In this document: in pieces, positions 1 through 8,904 of the stretch
Position numbering within the stretch: the stretch's first letter is position 1
How the letters are laid out: the number at the start of each line of letters is the position of its first letter
Origin: JAWKWH01 sp963669455
Lineage (GTDB): Bacteria > Pseudomonadota > Alphaproteobacteria > Rhizobiales > Rhizobiaceae
Assembly: GCA_963669455.1 (NCBI GenBank)
Contig: OY770026.1
Coordinates: 3,658,001 to 3,722,000 of the forward strand
Direction: 5' to 3'
Length of the DNA stretch: 64,000 bases
Position numbers and translations under genes: made by a program
The notes under the pieces: model-generated
Databases searched by the model: none
Seen by the model: only the letters and a program-made list of their open reading frames with translations
What the model was told of the DNA's origin: nothing

Positions 1-339
1 AAAACACTTACGTCCATTTATGCGAATCAGCGCAGCAATGCGGAGAAGCGGACCGAAAAAAAGGCGGCCATCGCCCGGCTAAAAACAAACTACCGGCATA
101 TGCGGGATAGAAGGTGGAACGGCTATAGTGGCTATGATGCCTGGTTTGATGCGCCGATCAACAATGCCAAACTGGCGACGGTCTCGGTCTATAATGATTT
201 GGTTCCCGATTTCCTAAACCTGCTTGATGCCTGCTCCGGTGACTTTGAGCGTTTTTACCAGGCGGTGGAGGATATCGGCCGGCTGAATATGACAAAGCGG
301 CGCGAAGTGCTGAAGACCGCTAGAGCGTGTCTTGTCTAA
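1..339 (+). CDS. predicted aminopeptidase (PF10023-like), 5' end outside window
   Basis: Only the last 112 codons are present; the frame is open from base 1. The segment resembles the C-terminal end of the bacterial predicted aminopeptidase family (Aminopep, PF10023): a basic helix rich in EKR/KK, a W-x-GYDAWF block, then NNAKLATVSVYNDLVPDF and a final FYQAVEDI helix. Catalytic metal-site residues would lie upstream and cannot be checked. The last five codons (RACLV, stop) come from the left arm of the repeat that starts at 321, so the native C-terminus has been slightly replaced. Family assignment is from recalled pattern; substrate unknown. Confidence 0.65.
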   Translation, partial: KTLTSIYANQRSNAEKRTEKKAAIARLKTNYRHMRDRRWNGYSGYDAWFDAPINNAKLATVSVYNDLVPDFLNLLDACSGDFERFYQAVEDIGRLNMTKRREVLKTARACLV

Positions 340-629
340 ATGGGAGCAGTTTGATGGGATGGATTTTTCGTGTCGGCGAAGAGAATACCGCAGTGCGATG
401 TAACATCGTGCGAGGATTTCGATGAAGCCGGCGCGGAAAAGACACCCAAGCAGGCAGAGGGTGAAGCTTTGGACATAGATCGAAAACTGCAATCATTTGA
501 CCTTGGTTCTTTGCGCCCTGGATGTCGTCGCGCGACGCTAACGGGTGCGCACCCGCGTCGCCTCACGCTCCTAATCAGGACACAAATACCCTGCGCTCAA
601 ACGATTCCATTTAAACAAGACATGCTCTA
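321..629. repeat. structured 309-bp palindrome-ended repeat, copy A
   Basis: The left arm (321-343) and right arm (607-629) are complementary at about 21 of 23 positions; the outer end is TAGAGCG and the inner part TGTCTTGTCTAAATGG. The core (344-606) closely matches the core of copy B at 42432-42695, including a perfect 14-bp palindrome CGGGTGCGCACCCG at 542-555 and a small GATG-TAA-CATC hairpin near 400. It lies just after a gene end, supplies that gene's stop codon, and contains no convincing coding frame. It may be a MITE-like element or a structured RNA gene. Confidence 0.75.
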
Positions 630-733
630 GCCATTGTCAGTAGAGCGGTTTTCGGTTTTCAACTGGCCATCGGCGGCGCGGTGCTCTCACTCCTGCCCTG
701 CTCTCAAATATGCCGCTTCAAACAAGGGGCAGA

Positions 734-1900
734 TCAAGCTGCAGGAAGCGTCGTTTCAGCCAGTTTTACCCAGTAGCTTATGCCGTGTGGTATCGCATCG
801 TCATTGAAATCATAGGCGGGATGATGAAGCCCTGCGGTATCGCCATTGCCAATGAAGATGAAGGAACCCGGCCTCGCCTCGAGCATGTAGGAAAAATCCT
901 CGCCGCCTAAAACCGGTTGCACATTGCGTTCGACGTTGTTTTCACCGGCAATTTCGGTTGCAATATCACCGGCGAACAGCGTTTCATCCTCGTGATTGAC
1001 GGTCACTGGATAGTTCCAATCGATTTTCACATCTGCGGTCGCGCCATGTGCGGCGGCGACATTTTTGGCAATCTCGGTGAGACGGTCGACGGCTGACTGG
1101 CCGACCTGTTTGTCGAGATAACGGATCGTGCCGCAGATTGACGCCTCCTCGGGAATAATGTTGAGCGCAGTTCCAGCATTGAACTTGGTGACCGAAACCA
1201 CCAGCGCATCGACCGGGTTTGTGGTTCGCGACACAATCGACTGCAGGCTTGAGACGATCTGGGAACCGGTCACGATCGGATCTACCGTCTTGTATGGTTG
1301 GGCTGCATGACCGCCAAGGCCCTTAACATTTATGTAGAATTCGACGGTCGCCGCCATCAATGGTCCGACACGGGTTGCGAAACTGCCTATCGGCAGGCCC
1401 GGCATATTGTGCATGCCGAACACTTTCTCGATGCCGAAACGTTCCATTATGCCTTCTTCGACCATGACCCGGCCGCCGCCGCCGCCCTCTTCGGCGGGCT
1501 GGAAAATGACTGCCACCGAGCCCTTGAAATTGCGGGTTTCGGCTAGGTATTTGGCGGCCCCCAGCAACATCGCCGTGTGGCCGTCATGACCGCATGCGTG
1601 CATTTTGTCTTCTGTTTGTGAGGCCCATTTTTTGCCCGTTATCTCCTTGATGGGAAGGGCATCCATGTCGGCGCGCAATCCGATCGCCGGGCCATCACCG
1701 CCATTGCCCTTGATGATTCCCACAACACCTGTCTTGGCTATTCCAGGCACCACCTCATCAACGCCGAAGGATTTGAGCTTCTCCTCAACCAGGGCCGATG
1801 TTTTGAACAAATCGAACAGCAGTTCGGGGTTTTGATGAATTTCGTGGCGCCAGCTGGCAACCTCATCTTGCAATTCGGCGGCGCGATTGAGAACAGGCAT
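734..1900 (-). CDS. M20 family amidohydrolase / aminoacylase
   Basis: A 388-residue zinc-dependent hydrolase of the M20D group (hippurate hydrolase, N-acyl-amino acid or IAA-amino acid amidohydrolases), presumably cytoplasmic. Metal-site motifs are visible: HACGHDGHT at about 101-109 and QPAEEGGGG at about 134-142; the dimerisation domain follows and a VLGGEDF motif lies near the end. I start at the ATG at 1900 because AGGGAAG sits correctly before it; an upstream in-frame ATG at 1915 has no such site. It is divergent from the D,D-carboxypeptidase. Family is certain; the acyl/amino acid substrate is not readable from sequence. Confidence 0.9.
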   Translation of the reverse strand: MPVLNRAAELQDEVASWRHEIHQNPELLFDLFKTSALVEEKLKSFGVDEVVPGIAKTGVVGIIKGNGGDGPAIGLRADMDALPIKEITGKKWASQTEDKMHACGHDGHTAMLLGAAKYLAETRNFKGSVAVIFQPAEEGGGGGRVMVEEGIMERFGIEKVFGMHNMPGLPIGSFATRVGPLMAATVEFYINVKGLGGHAAQPYKTVDPIVTGSQIVSSLQSIVSRTTNPVDALVVSVTKFNAGTALNIIPEEASICGTIRYLDKQVGQSAVDRLTEIAKNVAAAHGATADVKIDWNYPVTVNHEDETLFAGDIATEIAGENNVERNVQPVLGGEDFSYMLEARPGSFIFIGNGDTAGLHHPAYDFNDDAIPHGISYWVKLAETTLPAA

Positions 1901-2105
1901 GCAGACTTCCCTCATTTGTTTTCGAATTCAGCGCAGAATAAACCACGACAGTCAATTAGGGCTTCAATCAATCCGATGTTCTGCGATAATGGCAGTGAAC
2001 ATGATAGGTAGCTGCAATCTAGTGTGCGGCCACAGCTATGCAAGTCAACAAGCAGCATCCGTTTAATAAATATTGCGGATGGTTGTGCAAATTTATGGGT
2101 GACCC

Positions 2106-3299
2106 ATGTGGGCTTGGGTGAGGAAATTGGCGCTGCCATCGCGCCGGAAACTGATCGCCAGTGCGGTTTTCGCAGCCGTTAATTCGGCACAAATCATGCC
2201 GGCCTCGGCGGTCGGAGCAACCATTGTGGTCGATGTGAAGAGCGGGCAGGTATTGTCGCACGACAACGCATTTCAGCGCTGGTATCCGGCTTCACTCACC
2301 AAAATCATGACCGCCTATGTCGCGTTCCGGGCGGTCAAGGCCGGCCAGCTGACATTGAAATCACCGATTCGCATGAGCAGGCATGCCGCCAAGGAACCAC
2401 CGAGCAAAATGGGTTACAAGCCCGGCTCCCAGATGACGCTCGACAACGCATTGAAGATGCTGATCGTCAAATCCGCCAACGATGTTGCGATGGCAATCGC
2501 CGAGAGCGTTGCCGGATCGGAGAGCGCGTTTGCGCGGCGGATGAACGCGGAAGCCAAACGCCTCGGCATGGCTGGCACGAATTTTGTCAATCCGAACGGA
2601 CTTCACAATCCTCGGCAACATTCAACCGCGCGGGACCTTGCTATTTTGTCGGCGGCGGTCAGGCGCGAATTTCCCGAGTATGATCATTATTTTGGACTTG
2701 AGGGGATCACCGCAGGCAAGAAAACGCTGCGCTCCCACAATGTGCTGCTCGGCCGTTATGGCGGAGCTGATGGCATGAAAACCGGTTTCATATGCGCGTC
2801 CGGTTTTAATCTGGTCGGGTCGGCCACCCGCAACGGGCGGACGCTGGTCAGTGTGGTTTTAGGGGCAAAATCCCAGGAAGAGCGAGCAGAAGCCGCCGCA
2901 AAACTGCTTTCGGAAGGTTTTAAGAAGCGCGGTTCGGCGCTGCCAAAAATTTCCGCCATGACGGCTTACGGATCGTCGCGCAACAAGGCGCCCAATATGC
3001 GCCCGGTCATCTGCACCAAAAAGGCGCGGGCAGCGCGCTGGAACGAGCGGGATTCCAATGGCCGCCTGATTATTCGATCACGTTATTTGAAGCCCATGTC
3101 CGGCAAACCGAAAACGGTGCCGGTGGGGCTTGGTGGCGCAGACGGCCCAGCGCCTGAAATTTTCGCCAATGTGCCGGTACCGACACCGCGTCCGCCGCTT
3201 GAAGCACAGAAACTGGCGTTGAAACCGCCGCTGGAAGACGGAATTGTTAAAAATGCGGGAATACCGGTTCCCACACCGCGGCCAAGCCTGATTAGATAA
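2106..3299 (+). CDS. D-alanyl-D-alanine carboxypeptidase (PBP5/DacA-like)
   Basis: Trims the terminal D-Ala of peptidoglycan pentapeptides in the periplasm. All three active-site motifs of the S11 penicillin-binding family are present: SLTK at 63-66 (nucleophilic Ser), SAN at 123-125 and KTG at 225-227. The N-terminus is basic then hydrophobic, consistent with a signal peptide ending near the AS-A-V-G region at about 35. The C-terminal 120 residues are Arg/Pro-rich with two PVPTPRP repeats, likely a disordered tail rather than a standard PBP5 C-domain. Its stop codon abuts the ATG of the CobW-like gene, so the two are probably co-transcribed. Confidence 0.9.
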   Translation: MWAWVRKLALPSRRKLIASAVFAAVNSAQIMPASAVGATIVVDVKSGQVLSHDNAFQRWYPASLTKIMTAYVAFRAVKAGQLTLKSPIRMSRHAAKEPPSKMGYKPGSQMTLDNALKMLIVKSANDVAMAIAESVAGSESAFARRMNAEAKRLGMAGTNFVNPNGLHNPRQHSTARDLAILSAAVRREFPEYDHYFGLEGITAGKKTLRSHNVLLGRYGGADGMKTGFICASGFNLVGSATRNGRTLVSVVLGAKSQEERAEAAAKLLSEGFKKRGSALPKISAMTAYGSSRNKAPNMRPVICTKKARAARWNERDSNGRLIIRSRYLKPMSGKPKTVPVGLGGADGPAPEIFANVPVPTPRPPLEAQKLALKPPLEDGIVKNAGIPVPTPRPSLIR

Positions 3300-4355
3300 A
3301 TGCGCATTCAACCCATCAACAAGCCCATCGACGTCACCGTCGTCACGGGCTTTCTCGGCTCGGGCAAGACGACGCTGATCAATCGTCTGCTGGCCGATCC
3401 TGCACTTCAAGACACCGCCGTTATTGTCAACGAGTTCGGTGAAATTTCCATCGATCACCTGCTGGTCGAGAAATCGAACGAGGATGTCATCGAAATTGCC
3501 GGCGGCTGCCTGTGCTGCACGGTTCGCGGCGAGCTTGCAGAAACCCTGGCCGGCCTCGTTGAAAGGGTGCAGACCGGGTCGATCGGCCGCCTCTCGCGCA
3601 TCATCATCGAGACCACTGGAATGGCAGACCCGGTGCCTGTGCTCGGCGCGATCCAAAGCCATCCGGCTTTGGTGCAGGCGTTGCGCATAGACCGGGTCAT
3701 CACCACAGTCGACGCCGTTGCGGGCATCCGCGCCCTCGCCAGCCATGAAGAGGCCAGCCGTCAACTTGCCGTTGCCGATATTGCCGTGATGACAAAAACT
3801 GACATCGCCACCGAAGCCGACCGCGACGCGATTTGCCTTGAGATTGGTTCAAGAACTGCGGCCACCATCGTGGTGGCGGAAGAGCTGGGCAATGCTACCA
3901 TCAAACTCCTAGAGATGGTGATTGAGTCTGGTTCAAGCCAAGCCGCGGCAGTCGATCAGGGTCACCACCACCATCATCACAAGGCCAGCGTCACAACGCA
4001 TATAATCAGCCATGTTGAACCGGTCTCCTGGGCCACAATCGAGCAATTTCTCGATTTGCTCAGAAGCCGGCTGGATATCGAGCTTTTGCGGATAAAGGGC
4101 ATCGTGCAGGCGTCGGAAAATGCCGATCGCCCAATCGTTGTCCACGGTGTTCAAGACCGGCTTTACCCGCCGCACCGGCTTGACCGCTGGCCGGAGGGTG
4201 CCGAACGCAAAACGGTTTTGGTCTTTATCGGCACGAAGCTGAATGGCGGCGAAATCGACCGGTTGTTCGGCGCTTTTTTGAACTTGCCGCAACCGGATAC
4301 GCCCGACAGTGCTGCGCTGGTCGATAATCCGCTGGCGATCCCGGGCGCTGGATAA
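3300..4355 (+). CDS. CobW/COG0523 family G3E GTPase, metal chaperone type
   Basis: A P-loop GTPase of the COG0523 group, known to deliver or sense metals (often zinc) or, in the CobW branch, to act in cobalamin synthesis. Seen here: Walker A FLGSGKTT at 18-25, the metal-binding GGCLCC signature at 68-73, a TKTD in the NKxD position at about 165-168, six consecutive histidines at 222-227, and a CobW C-terminal domain. The ATG directly follows the preceding gene's TAA. The polyhistidine stretch suggests zinc or nickel handling; no B12 gene is adjacent (cobST is 8 kb away), so a cobalamin role is not assumed. Confidence 0.88.
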   Translation: MRIQPINKPIDVTVVTGFLGSGKTTLINRLLADPALQDTAVIVNEFGEISIDHLLVEKSNEDVIEIAGGCLCCTVRGELAETLAGLVERVQTGSIGRLSRIIIETTGMADPVPVLGAIQSHPALVQALRIDRVITTVDAVAGIRALASHEEASRQLAVADIAVMTKTDIATEADRDAICLEIGSRTAATIVVAEELGNATIKLLEMVIESGSSQAAAVDQGHHHHHHKASVTTHIISHVEPVSWATIEQFLDLLRSRLDIELLRIKGIVQASENADRPIVVHGVQDRLYPPHRLDRWPEGAERKTVLVFIGTKLNGGEIDRLFGAFLNLPQPDTPDSAALVDNPLAIPGAG

Positions 4356-4367
4356 GAATTTTTGGGC

Positions 4368-4604
4368 TTACGCCCCCCGCTCGACAAGAAAACGGTGGCC
4401 ATAGTCAACCGTTTGCGTTTTGACAAGGCGGTGACCGTTTTCGGTGCAAAATGCGGGAACATCGATCACAGCGAGCGGATCGGTCGTCTCCAGCCATAAT
4501 TGCTCACCCGGTTGCATGGCGGAAAGCCGTTTGCGGGCCTTTAAAACCGGAAGCGGGCAATTCAGCCCCCTCAGATCATAAATATCGGATTGCATTGACG
4601 TCAA
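4368..4604 (-). CDS. tusA: TusA/SirA family sulfur-carrier protein
   Basis: A 78-residue small cytoplasmic protein with the family signature L-R-G-L-N-CPLPVLKA; the Cys at position 16 would carry persulfide sulfur for transfer (tRNA thiolation or other sulfur trafficking). The length is normal. The ATG at 4604 is used, with a second Met at codon 4. It converges on the CobW-like gene with only 12 bp between the stops. Whether it is true TusA or a YedF/SirA-like paralogue cannot be settled by sequence alone. Confidence 0.85.
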   Translation of the reverse strand: MTSMQSDIYDLRGLNCPLPVLKARKRLSAMQPGEQLWLETTDPLAVIDVPAFCTENGHRLVKTQTVDYGHRFLVERGA

Positions 4605-4626
4605 ACACGCTGCCTGCCGGTGTCAA

Positions 4627-5814
4627 TCAATCGCCAAACAGGTTGAGCTTCTTGCGTTTGGCCCAAATCGATTTCAATGCACCCTGGTCTTTGGATGCCT
4701 TGTCATCTTCAGACGAGACGGCGCCGGTCTGCACCTCGCCATCGACGGGTACGGTGGTACCTGCAAGTTTTTCTTGCGGATCTTCTTTCGCCGCAGGCGC
4801 GGCAATCACCGGCTTCGGTTCCGGCAATGGTGCAATTTCAGGCGCCTTGTTCGTCGAAAGAGATGGCGGTGTGCGCGACACTTTTTCGCCCCGTGCACGC
4901 GCCTTTGACCATTTGGACACGAGAACGGCCTCTTTCGGTCCGGCTATCGACGGGCTGCGCGCAGCAAGATTTTGACGGTCCAGAGCCGAGGTAAATGCGG
5001 CCATATAATCTGTTTTGTAGCTGGCGTAGGCCAGTTTGAGTTTTTCAGGCTGCGTGGTTGGCGGGCAGGCCTCGCCCGGTGAGAAACTCTCGCCCGCTTC
5101 GGCGATGCGGTTGAAGATGTATCTGCGATCGCAGACATTCACCTTGGGCGGTGCTTTGGTGATTTCGAAATGATCGTGGCCCTCTTTCAGCATCTGCCAG
5201 AAGCGGAAATTGCTGTCACCGCGGTAGCGGGCCATGTTTTCCGCCGTCATGCGGAAGGGGTAGGCCTGAACCTGAAATGCCTTCTGGCCACCACGAAATG
5301 CATCGCGGGCAAAGGCGTAAATCTCGGAGACCTGTTCATCGGTCATCGAATAACAGCCGGCCGAGGAACAGGCGCCGTGGATCATCAAATGCGCACCGGT
5401 TCGTCCATGGGAGCGATCAAAAGCATTGGGATAACCCATATTGAAAGCAAGATAATAGCTCGACTTCGGGTTCATCTGCGCAGGGGAAACATGATAAAAT
5501 CCCTCCGGCGCCTGACGATCCCCTTCGCGGAATTTCGGCCCCAATTTGCCTGACCATTTACAGATGTCGTAGCCGGCGATCATGCCGTAGCGGCCGGTAT
5601 CCTTCTGCTTCCAGACCTCAAGGCGGCCCTCTTCCTTGAATATGCGGATCATTATTGGCGACGAACGGGTCATGCCCTTCGCCTTCATCGACATGACGAT
5701 TTTTTCGGGCAGAGGTGTTTCCGCCTTCGGCGCTATGTCCTCAAGCGAGGCCTGGCATGCCGTTAACCCTGCAAATACAGACGCGATTGCCAGCGTTTTG
5801 AATTTTGCAAACAT
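4627..5814 (-). CDS. murein L,D-transpeptidase lipoprotein (YkuD domain, YafK-like)
   Basis: A 395-residue cell-envelope protein. The N-terminus has a signal peptide with lipobox GLTAC (lipidated Cys at 20). The YkuD catalytic block is IHGACSSAGC at 145-154, with the nucleophilic Cys at 154 and His at 146. The last 120 residues are rich in Pro, Lys and Glu and look disordered. Such enzymes form 3-3 cross-links or attach proteins to peptidoglycan; this subfamily resembles YafK/DpaA-type proteins, some of which cleave rather than form bonds, so the direction of the reaction is open. It is the gene before tusA on the same strand, with a 22-bp gap. Confidence 0.85.
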   Translation of the reverse strand: MFAKFKTLAIASVFAGLTACQASLEDIAPKAETPLPEKIVMSMKAKGMTRSSPIMIRIFKEEGRLEVWKQKDTGRYGMIAGYDICKWSGKLGPKFREGDRQAPEGFYHVSPAQMNPKSSYYLAFNMGYPNAFDRSHGRTGAHLMIHGACSSAGCYSMTDEQVSEIYAFARDAFRGGQKAFQVQAYPFRMTAENMARYRGDSNFRFWQMLKEGHDHFEITKAPPKVNVCDRRYIFNRIAEAGESFSPGEACPPTTQPEKLKLAYASYKTDYMAAFTSALDRQNLAARSPSIAGPKEAVLVSKWSKARARGEKVSRTPPSLSTNKAPEIAPLPEPKPVIAAPAAKEDPQEKLAGTTVPVDGEVQTGAVSSEDDKASKDQGALKSIWAKRKKLNLFGD

Positions 5815-5900
5815 CTATAAAACTGTCCCCTGATCCCCAGGCGCTACTGGCTGATATGTAGCCCCGTTAACCTTGAGAATTCATTACCGCCGCTTCAGGC

Positions 5901-5914
5901 TAGAGCGTATCCAC
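5901..5914. repeat. single TAGAGCG-type repeat arm
   Basis: The string TAGAGCGTATCCAC is identical to the outer 14 bases of the right arm (reverse complement) of copy B at 42409-42718. No matching right arm is visible nearby, so this is a solo or decayed arm in the 195-bp gap between accA and the L,D-transpeptidase gene. Confidence 0.5.
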
Positions 5915-6009
5915 AACACCTGAGACCCGGCTGCACCGTATATAGGGGATATAACGCTGAGATTCAGTCAAATTTTTGTCAAGCGGCGGGCAGCACCCAT
6001 CCCGCCTGC

Positions 6010-6960
6010 TTAAAGAGACCGCCCGATAGCGAGGAATTTCTCCCGCCTGTGCTCGCGAAAATCCCCACCGGAACCTTCAAATTCGGCAAGCGTCTCAGCG
6101 ATTTTCCCTCCGGTCGCCTCAAACACCATATCCCGATCGCGATGCGCGCCGCCCAGCGGTTCTGAAATGATGCCGTCGATGACCTTCATCCGCAGCAAGT
6201 CTTCGGCGGTGATTTTCATGTTGGTTGCGGCGTCCTTTGCCCGTGTCGAATCATGCCAGAGGATCGAGGCCGCGCCTTCCGGAGAGATGACAGAATAGAT
6301 CGCGTGTTCGAGCATAAAGACCTTGTTTGCCGTTGCGATCGCGATCGCACCACCCGATCCGCCTTCACCGATGATCACCGAAATGGCGGGCGTTTTTAAT
6401 TCGAGGCAGGCGGCTGTGGAGCGGGCAATGGCTTCGGCCTGCCCGCGCTCCTCTGCCCCGACACCCGGATAGGCGCCCGTTGTGTCGACCAGTGTTATAA
6501 CCGGGATGGCAAAACGGTCGGCCAGTTCCATCACCCGAACCGCCTTGCGATAGCCTTCCGGCCGCGCCATGCCGAAATTCCGCTTCAAGCGGCTGGCCGT
6601 ATCAGACCCCTTCTCCTGACCGATGATTGCCACCGGCTTGCCCTGAAAGCGGGCAAAGCCCGCGACAACCGCATGGTCTTCGCCAAAACAGCGATCGCCG
6701 GCAAGCAGGGTAAAATCAGTAAACAGGTGATCGATATAATCGACACAGTGGGGGCGGTCGGGATGACGGGCGACTTGCGCCTTCTGCCACGGGGTCAGTG
6801 CCTTGTAGGCTTCGCTCAGGGCATCGCGTGAGCGTTTTTCCAGGCGAGCGATTTCATCGGCAACATCGACCGCCTCACCCGTTTCACTCATCTTTTTCAA
6901 TTCGAGGATCTGGCCGTCGAGATCGGCTACAGGTTTTTCGAAATCGAGATAATGATACAT
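6010..6960 (-). CDS. accA: acetyl-CoA carboxylase carboxyltransferase subunit alpha
   Basis: A 316-residue subunit that with AccD transfers the carboxyl group from biotin to acetyl-CoA, the committed step of fatty acid synthesis. The full-length family pattern is clear: the N-terminal MYHYLDFEKPVADLD start, the RHPDRPHCVDYI segment, the acyl-CoA-binding GxGGSGGAIAI region and the C-terminal NMKITAEDL block. It is 27 codons downstream of xerD on the same strand, an arrangement common in Rhizobiales. Nothing unusual. Confidence 0.97.
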   Translation of the reverse strand: MYHYLDFEKPVADLDGQILELKKMSETGEAVDVADEIARLEKRSRDALSEAYKALTPWQKAQVARHPDRPHCVDYIDHLFTDFTLLAGDRCFGEDHAVVAGFARFQGKPVAIIGQEKGSDTASRLKRNFGMARPEGYRKAVRVMELADRFAIPVITLVDTTGAYPGVGAEERGQAEAIARSTAACLELKTPAISVIIGEGGSGGAIAIATANKVFMLEHAIYSVISPEGAASILWHDSTRAKDAATNMKITAEDLLRMKVIDGIISEPLGGAHRDRDMVFEATGGKIAETLAEFEGSGGDFREHRREKFLAIGRSL

Positions 6961-7062
6961 GTATAATTAAACCAGAATGTTTGATGACCAGATAGCTGAA
7001 ATCCTCAGGTGATCTCCGGCAAATTCGGTCCTGCAACTCTCTTTCACATAAACATCCCTTTG

Positions 7063-7989
7063 CTAATCGGCAAGCGGATGGTGTTGATTGACTAGTTCAA
7101 CCAGGCGTTCTTCGAGAATATGGGTGTAAATCTGGGTCGTTGAGATATCCGAATGGCCGAGCAATTGCTGCACGGAGCGCAGGTCGGCGCCATTTTGCAA
7201 AAGATGGCTGGCAAATGCGTGGCGAATGATGTGCGGCGAGATTTTGCCTGCGGCAATGCCGGCGCGCGCGCCAAGTGCTTTCAATTCGCGGGCAAAAACC
7301 TGCCGGGGCACATGCCCGGCTGCGGAGCCTGCGGGAAACAGGAACCGGCTTTTGGCCCAGCGCGCCTCTTTATCGCGCAACGTCAACCAGAGATGCATGG
7401 CCTGACGGGCAGCAGGCGACAGCGGAACCATCCGCTCCTTGCTGCCCTTGCCCTTAACGATGAAAAAACGCTCATCGCGACGGGCCACCTCCACCGGCAG
7501 CGAAACCAGTTCGGACACCCGCATTCCCGTTGCATAGAGCACTTCGATCATTGCCTGCATGCGGTAGCAGGCAATGACCGGCTTGCCGCCTGCCAGTGCC
7601 TCGGATACCTCGCCCGCGGCCTGTTCCAACAAAGCGGTAACATCGTCGATGTTCAGCGTTTTTGGCAGGTTTTGACGTTTTTTCGGACTGTCCAGCTGCC
7701 CGGTCGGATCATCGTCGCGCTCGCCTTCCGCATAGAGAAATCGGAAAAACTGGCGCAATGCCGCAAGCTTGCGGGCCTGGGTGGCGGCAGCAAAATGGCG
7801 GCCTGAAAGGTGGCCAAGATAGTTGCGGAGTGCTCCGGTCCCGGCATCGGCCAGCGCACCGCCCAAAAATCCGGCTGCATCTTCCAAATCGCGGCGATAG
7901 GCGGCAAGCGTATTGTCGCTGGCACCGCGTTCAGCGGCCATCATTTCCAGAAATGCTTCGATGAGGGCGGCACTGTTGGGCTGGCTCAT
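7063..7989 (-). CDS. xerD: site-specific tyrosine recombinase XerD
   Basis: A 308-residue tyrosine recombinase that with XerC resolves chromosome dimers at dif during division. An N-terminal SAM-like DNA-binding domain (AERGASDNTLAAYRRDL) is followed by the catalytic domain with Arg in ATGMRVSELVSL, Lys in KGKGSKER, HIIRHAFASH, HSDISTT and the nucleophile in QIYTHI. I start at the ATG at 7989 rather than an upstream TTG at 8031: it has AGGG nine bases before it and gives the usual XerD length. It follows the 50-codon membrane-protein gene by 13 bp, so they are likely co-translated. Confidence 0.95.
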   Translation of the reverse strand: MSQPNSAALIEAFLEMMAAERGASDNTLAAYRRDLEDAAGFLGGALADAGTGALRNYLGHLSGRHFAAATQARKLAALRQFFRFLYAEGERDDDPTGQLDSPKKRQNLPKTLNIDDVTALLEQAAGEVSEALAGGKPVIACYRMQAMIEVLYATGMRVSELVSLPVEVARRDERFFIVKGKGSKERMVPLSPAARQAMHLWLTLRDKEARWAKSRFLFPAGSAAGHVPRQVFARELKALGARAGIAAGKISPHIIRHAFASHLLQNGADLRSVQQLLGHSDISTTQIYTHILEERLVELVNQHHPLAD

Positions 7990-8002
7990 GACGGCAGCGA
8001 CC

Positions 8003-8155
8003 CTATTCACGCGCGGGATTGACCTTATCAACCGGAATCCGAACTGTCATTTCGCCAGGTTTCGGATCGACATATCTGACCAGCGCGAACATGCCGCCAT
8101 AGGCAATTGCCGCCAAAATCGCCAAAATTGCCAAAAACCTGATCAGAGTCGGCAT
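8003..8155 (-). CDS. small single-span membrane protein upstream of xerD
   Basis: A 50-codon gene: MPTLIRFLAILAILAAIAYG followed by a short soluble tail (YVDPKPGEMTVRIPVDK). It has one hydrophobic segment at about residues 5-28 with a positive N-terminus. It lies 13 bp before xerD on the same strand, and the spacing and coding-like composition support translation. From memory, similar tiny proteins are annotated as hypothetical ahead of xerD in other Rhizobiales; function unknown. The bases after its ATG toward aroK form the divergent promoter region (8156-8298). Confidence 0.75.
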   Translation of the reverse strand: MPTLIRFLAILAILAAIAYGGMFALVRYVDPKPGEMTVRIPVDKVNPARE

Positions 8156-8298
8156 CGCTTCCGATCCATATTATCCGAATTGTCCGTTATATCCGTTATG
8201 GGCTCCGGCTTGAGGCAATGCAAGTTTGCACATCGCAGGCCCATCTGCTTGACGGGCGCGGCATTTTCATGTCGAACCGGAAATGAGCAGGCAAAGCG

Positions 8299-8904
8299 AT
8301 GAATTCACCCACCAAACAGGCGAAAAAATCAAACAGCAAAGCGGCCGCCATCAAGGCGCTCGGCAACCGTTCGATCATCTTTGTCGGGCTGATGGGCGCG
8401 GGGAAAACCGCCATTGGCCGTGGCGTGGCGCAGGCGCTCGGCTTGGCGTTTGCTGACAGCGATCATGAAATCGAAACCGTATCACGGATGACAATCCCGG
8501 ATTTGTTCGACAAATATGGCGAAGAGGAGTTTCGTTCACTGGAGCGCCGCGTCATCGCCCGGCTGTTGAAAAGGGGGCGAACTGTGATTTCCACTGGCGG
8601 TGGCGCTTTTATGAACGACAAAACCCGCCGGGCAATCAGGGCCAAAGGGATTTCGGTCTGGTTGAAAGCCGATCTCGACACGCTGATGTCCCGGGTCATG
8701 AGAAAACAAAACCGGCCGCTATTGAAAACCCCCGATCCACGCGCGGTCATGGCCGATCTGATTGAGGTACGGTATCCGGTCTATGGCAGGGCGGACCTGA
8801 CAATCATCAGCCGGGATGTGCGCAAGGAAGTGGTAATCCAGGAAACCGTTTCGGTGATCAAGGCGCATCTGGATGCTGAAAAGGCGAAGAACAAACATGA
8901 CTGA
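8299..8904 (+). CDS. aroK: shikimate kinase
   Basis: Phosphorylates shikimate at the 3-OH with ATP, the fifth step of the shikimate pathway. The P-loop GLMGAGKTAIG lies at about 32-42, followed by FADSDHEIE (shikimate-binding Asp), EEEFRSLE (binding Arg) and the GGGAF loop. The N-terminus has about 25 extra residues, basic and rich in Ala/Ser, as in other alphaproteobacterial AroK proteins. The TGA overlaps the start of aroB by eight bases, so the two are translationally coupled. Confidence 0.96.
   Translation: MNSPTKQAKKSNSKAAAIKALGNRSIIFVGLMGAGKTAIGRGVAQALGLAFADSDHEIETVSRMTIPDLFDKYGEEEFRSLERRVIARLLKRGRTVISTGGGAFMNDKTRRAIRAKGISVWLKADLDTLMSRVMRKQNRPLLKTPDPRAVMADLIEVRYPVYGRADLTIISRDVRKEVVIQETVSVIKAHLDAEKAKNKHD

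Noticed and set aside
370..630. 86-codon ORF inside repeat copy A
   Set aside because: Part of the frame resembles copy B (SCEDFD block) but the two copies shift frame midway and B has no matching start and stop, so coding is unlikely.
3078..3764. 228-codon minus-strand frame opposite dacA/CobW
   Set aside because: Shadow of the coding strand, with low-complexity composition.
7153..7806. 217-codon plus-strand frame opposite xerD
   Set aside because: xerD is unambiguous on the other strand; this frame has no ribosome site or domain.
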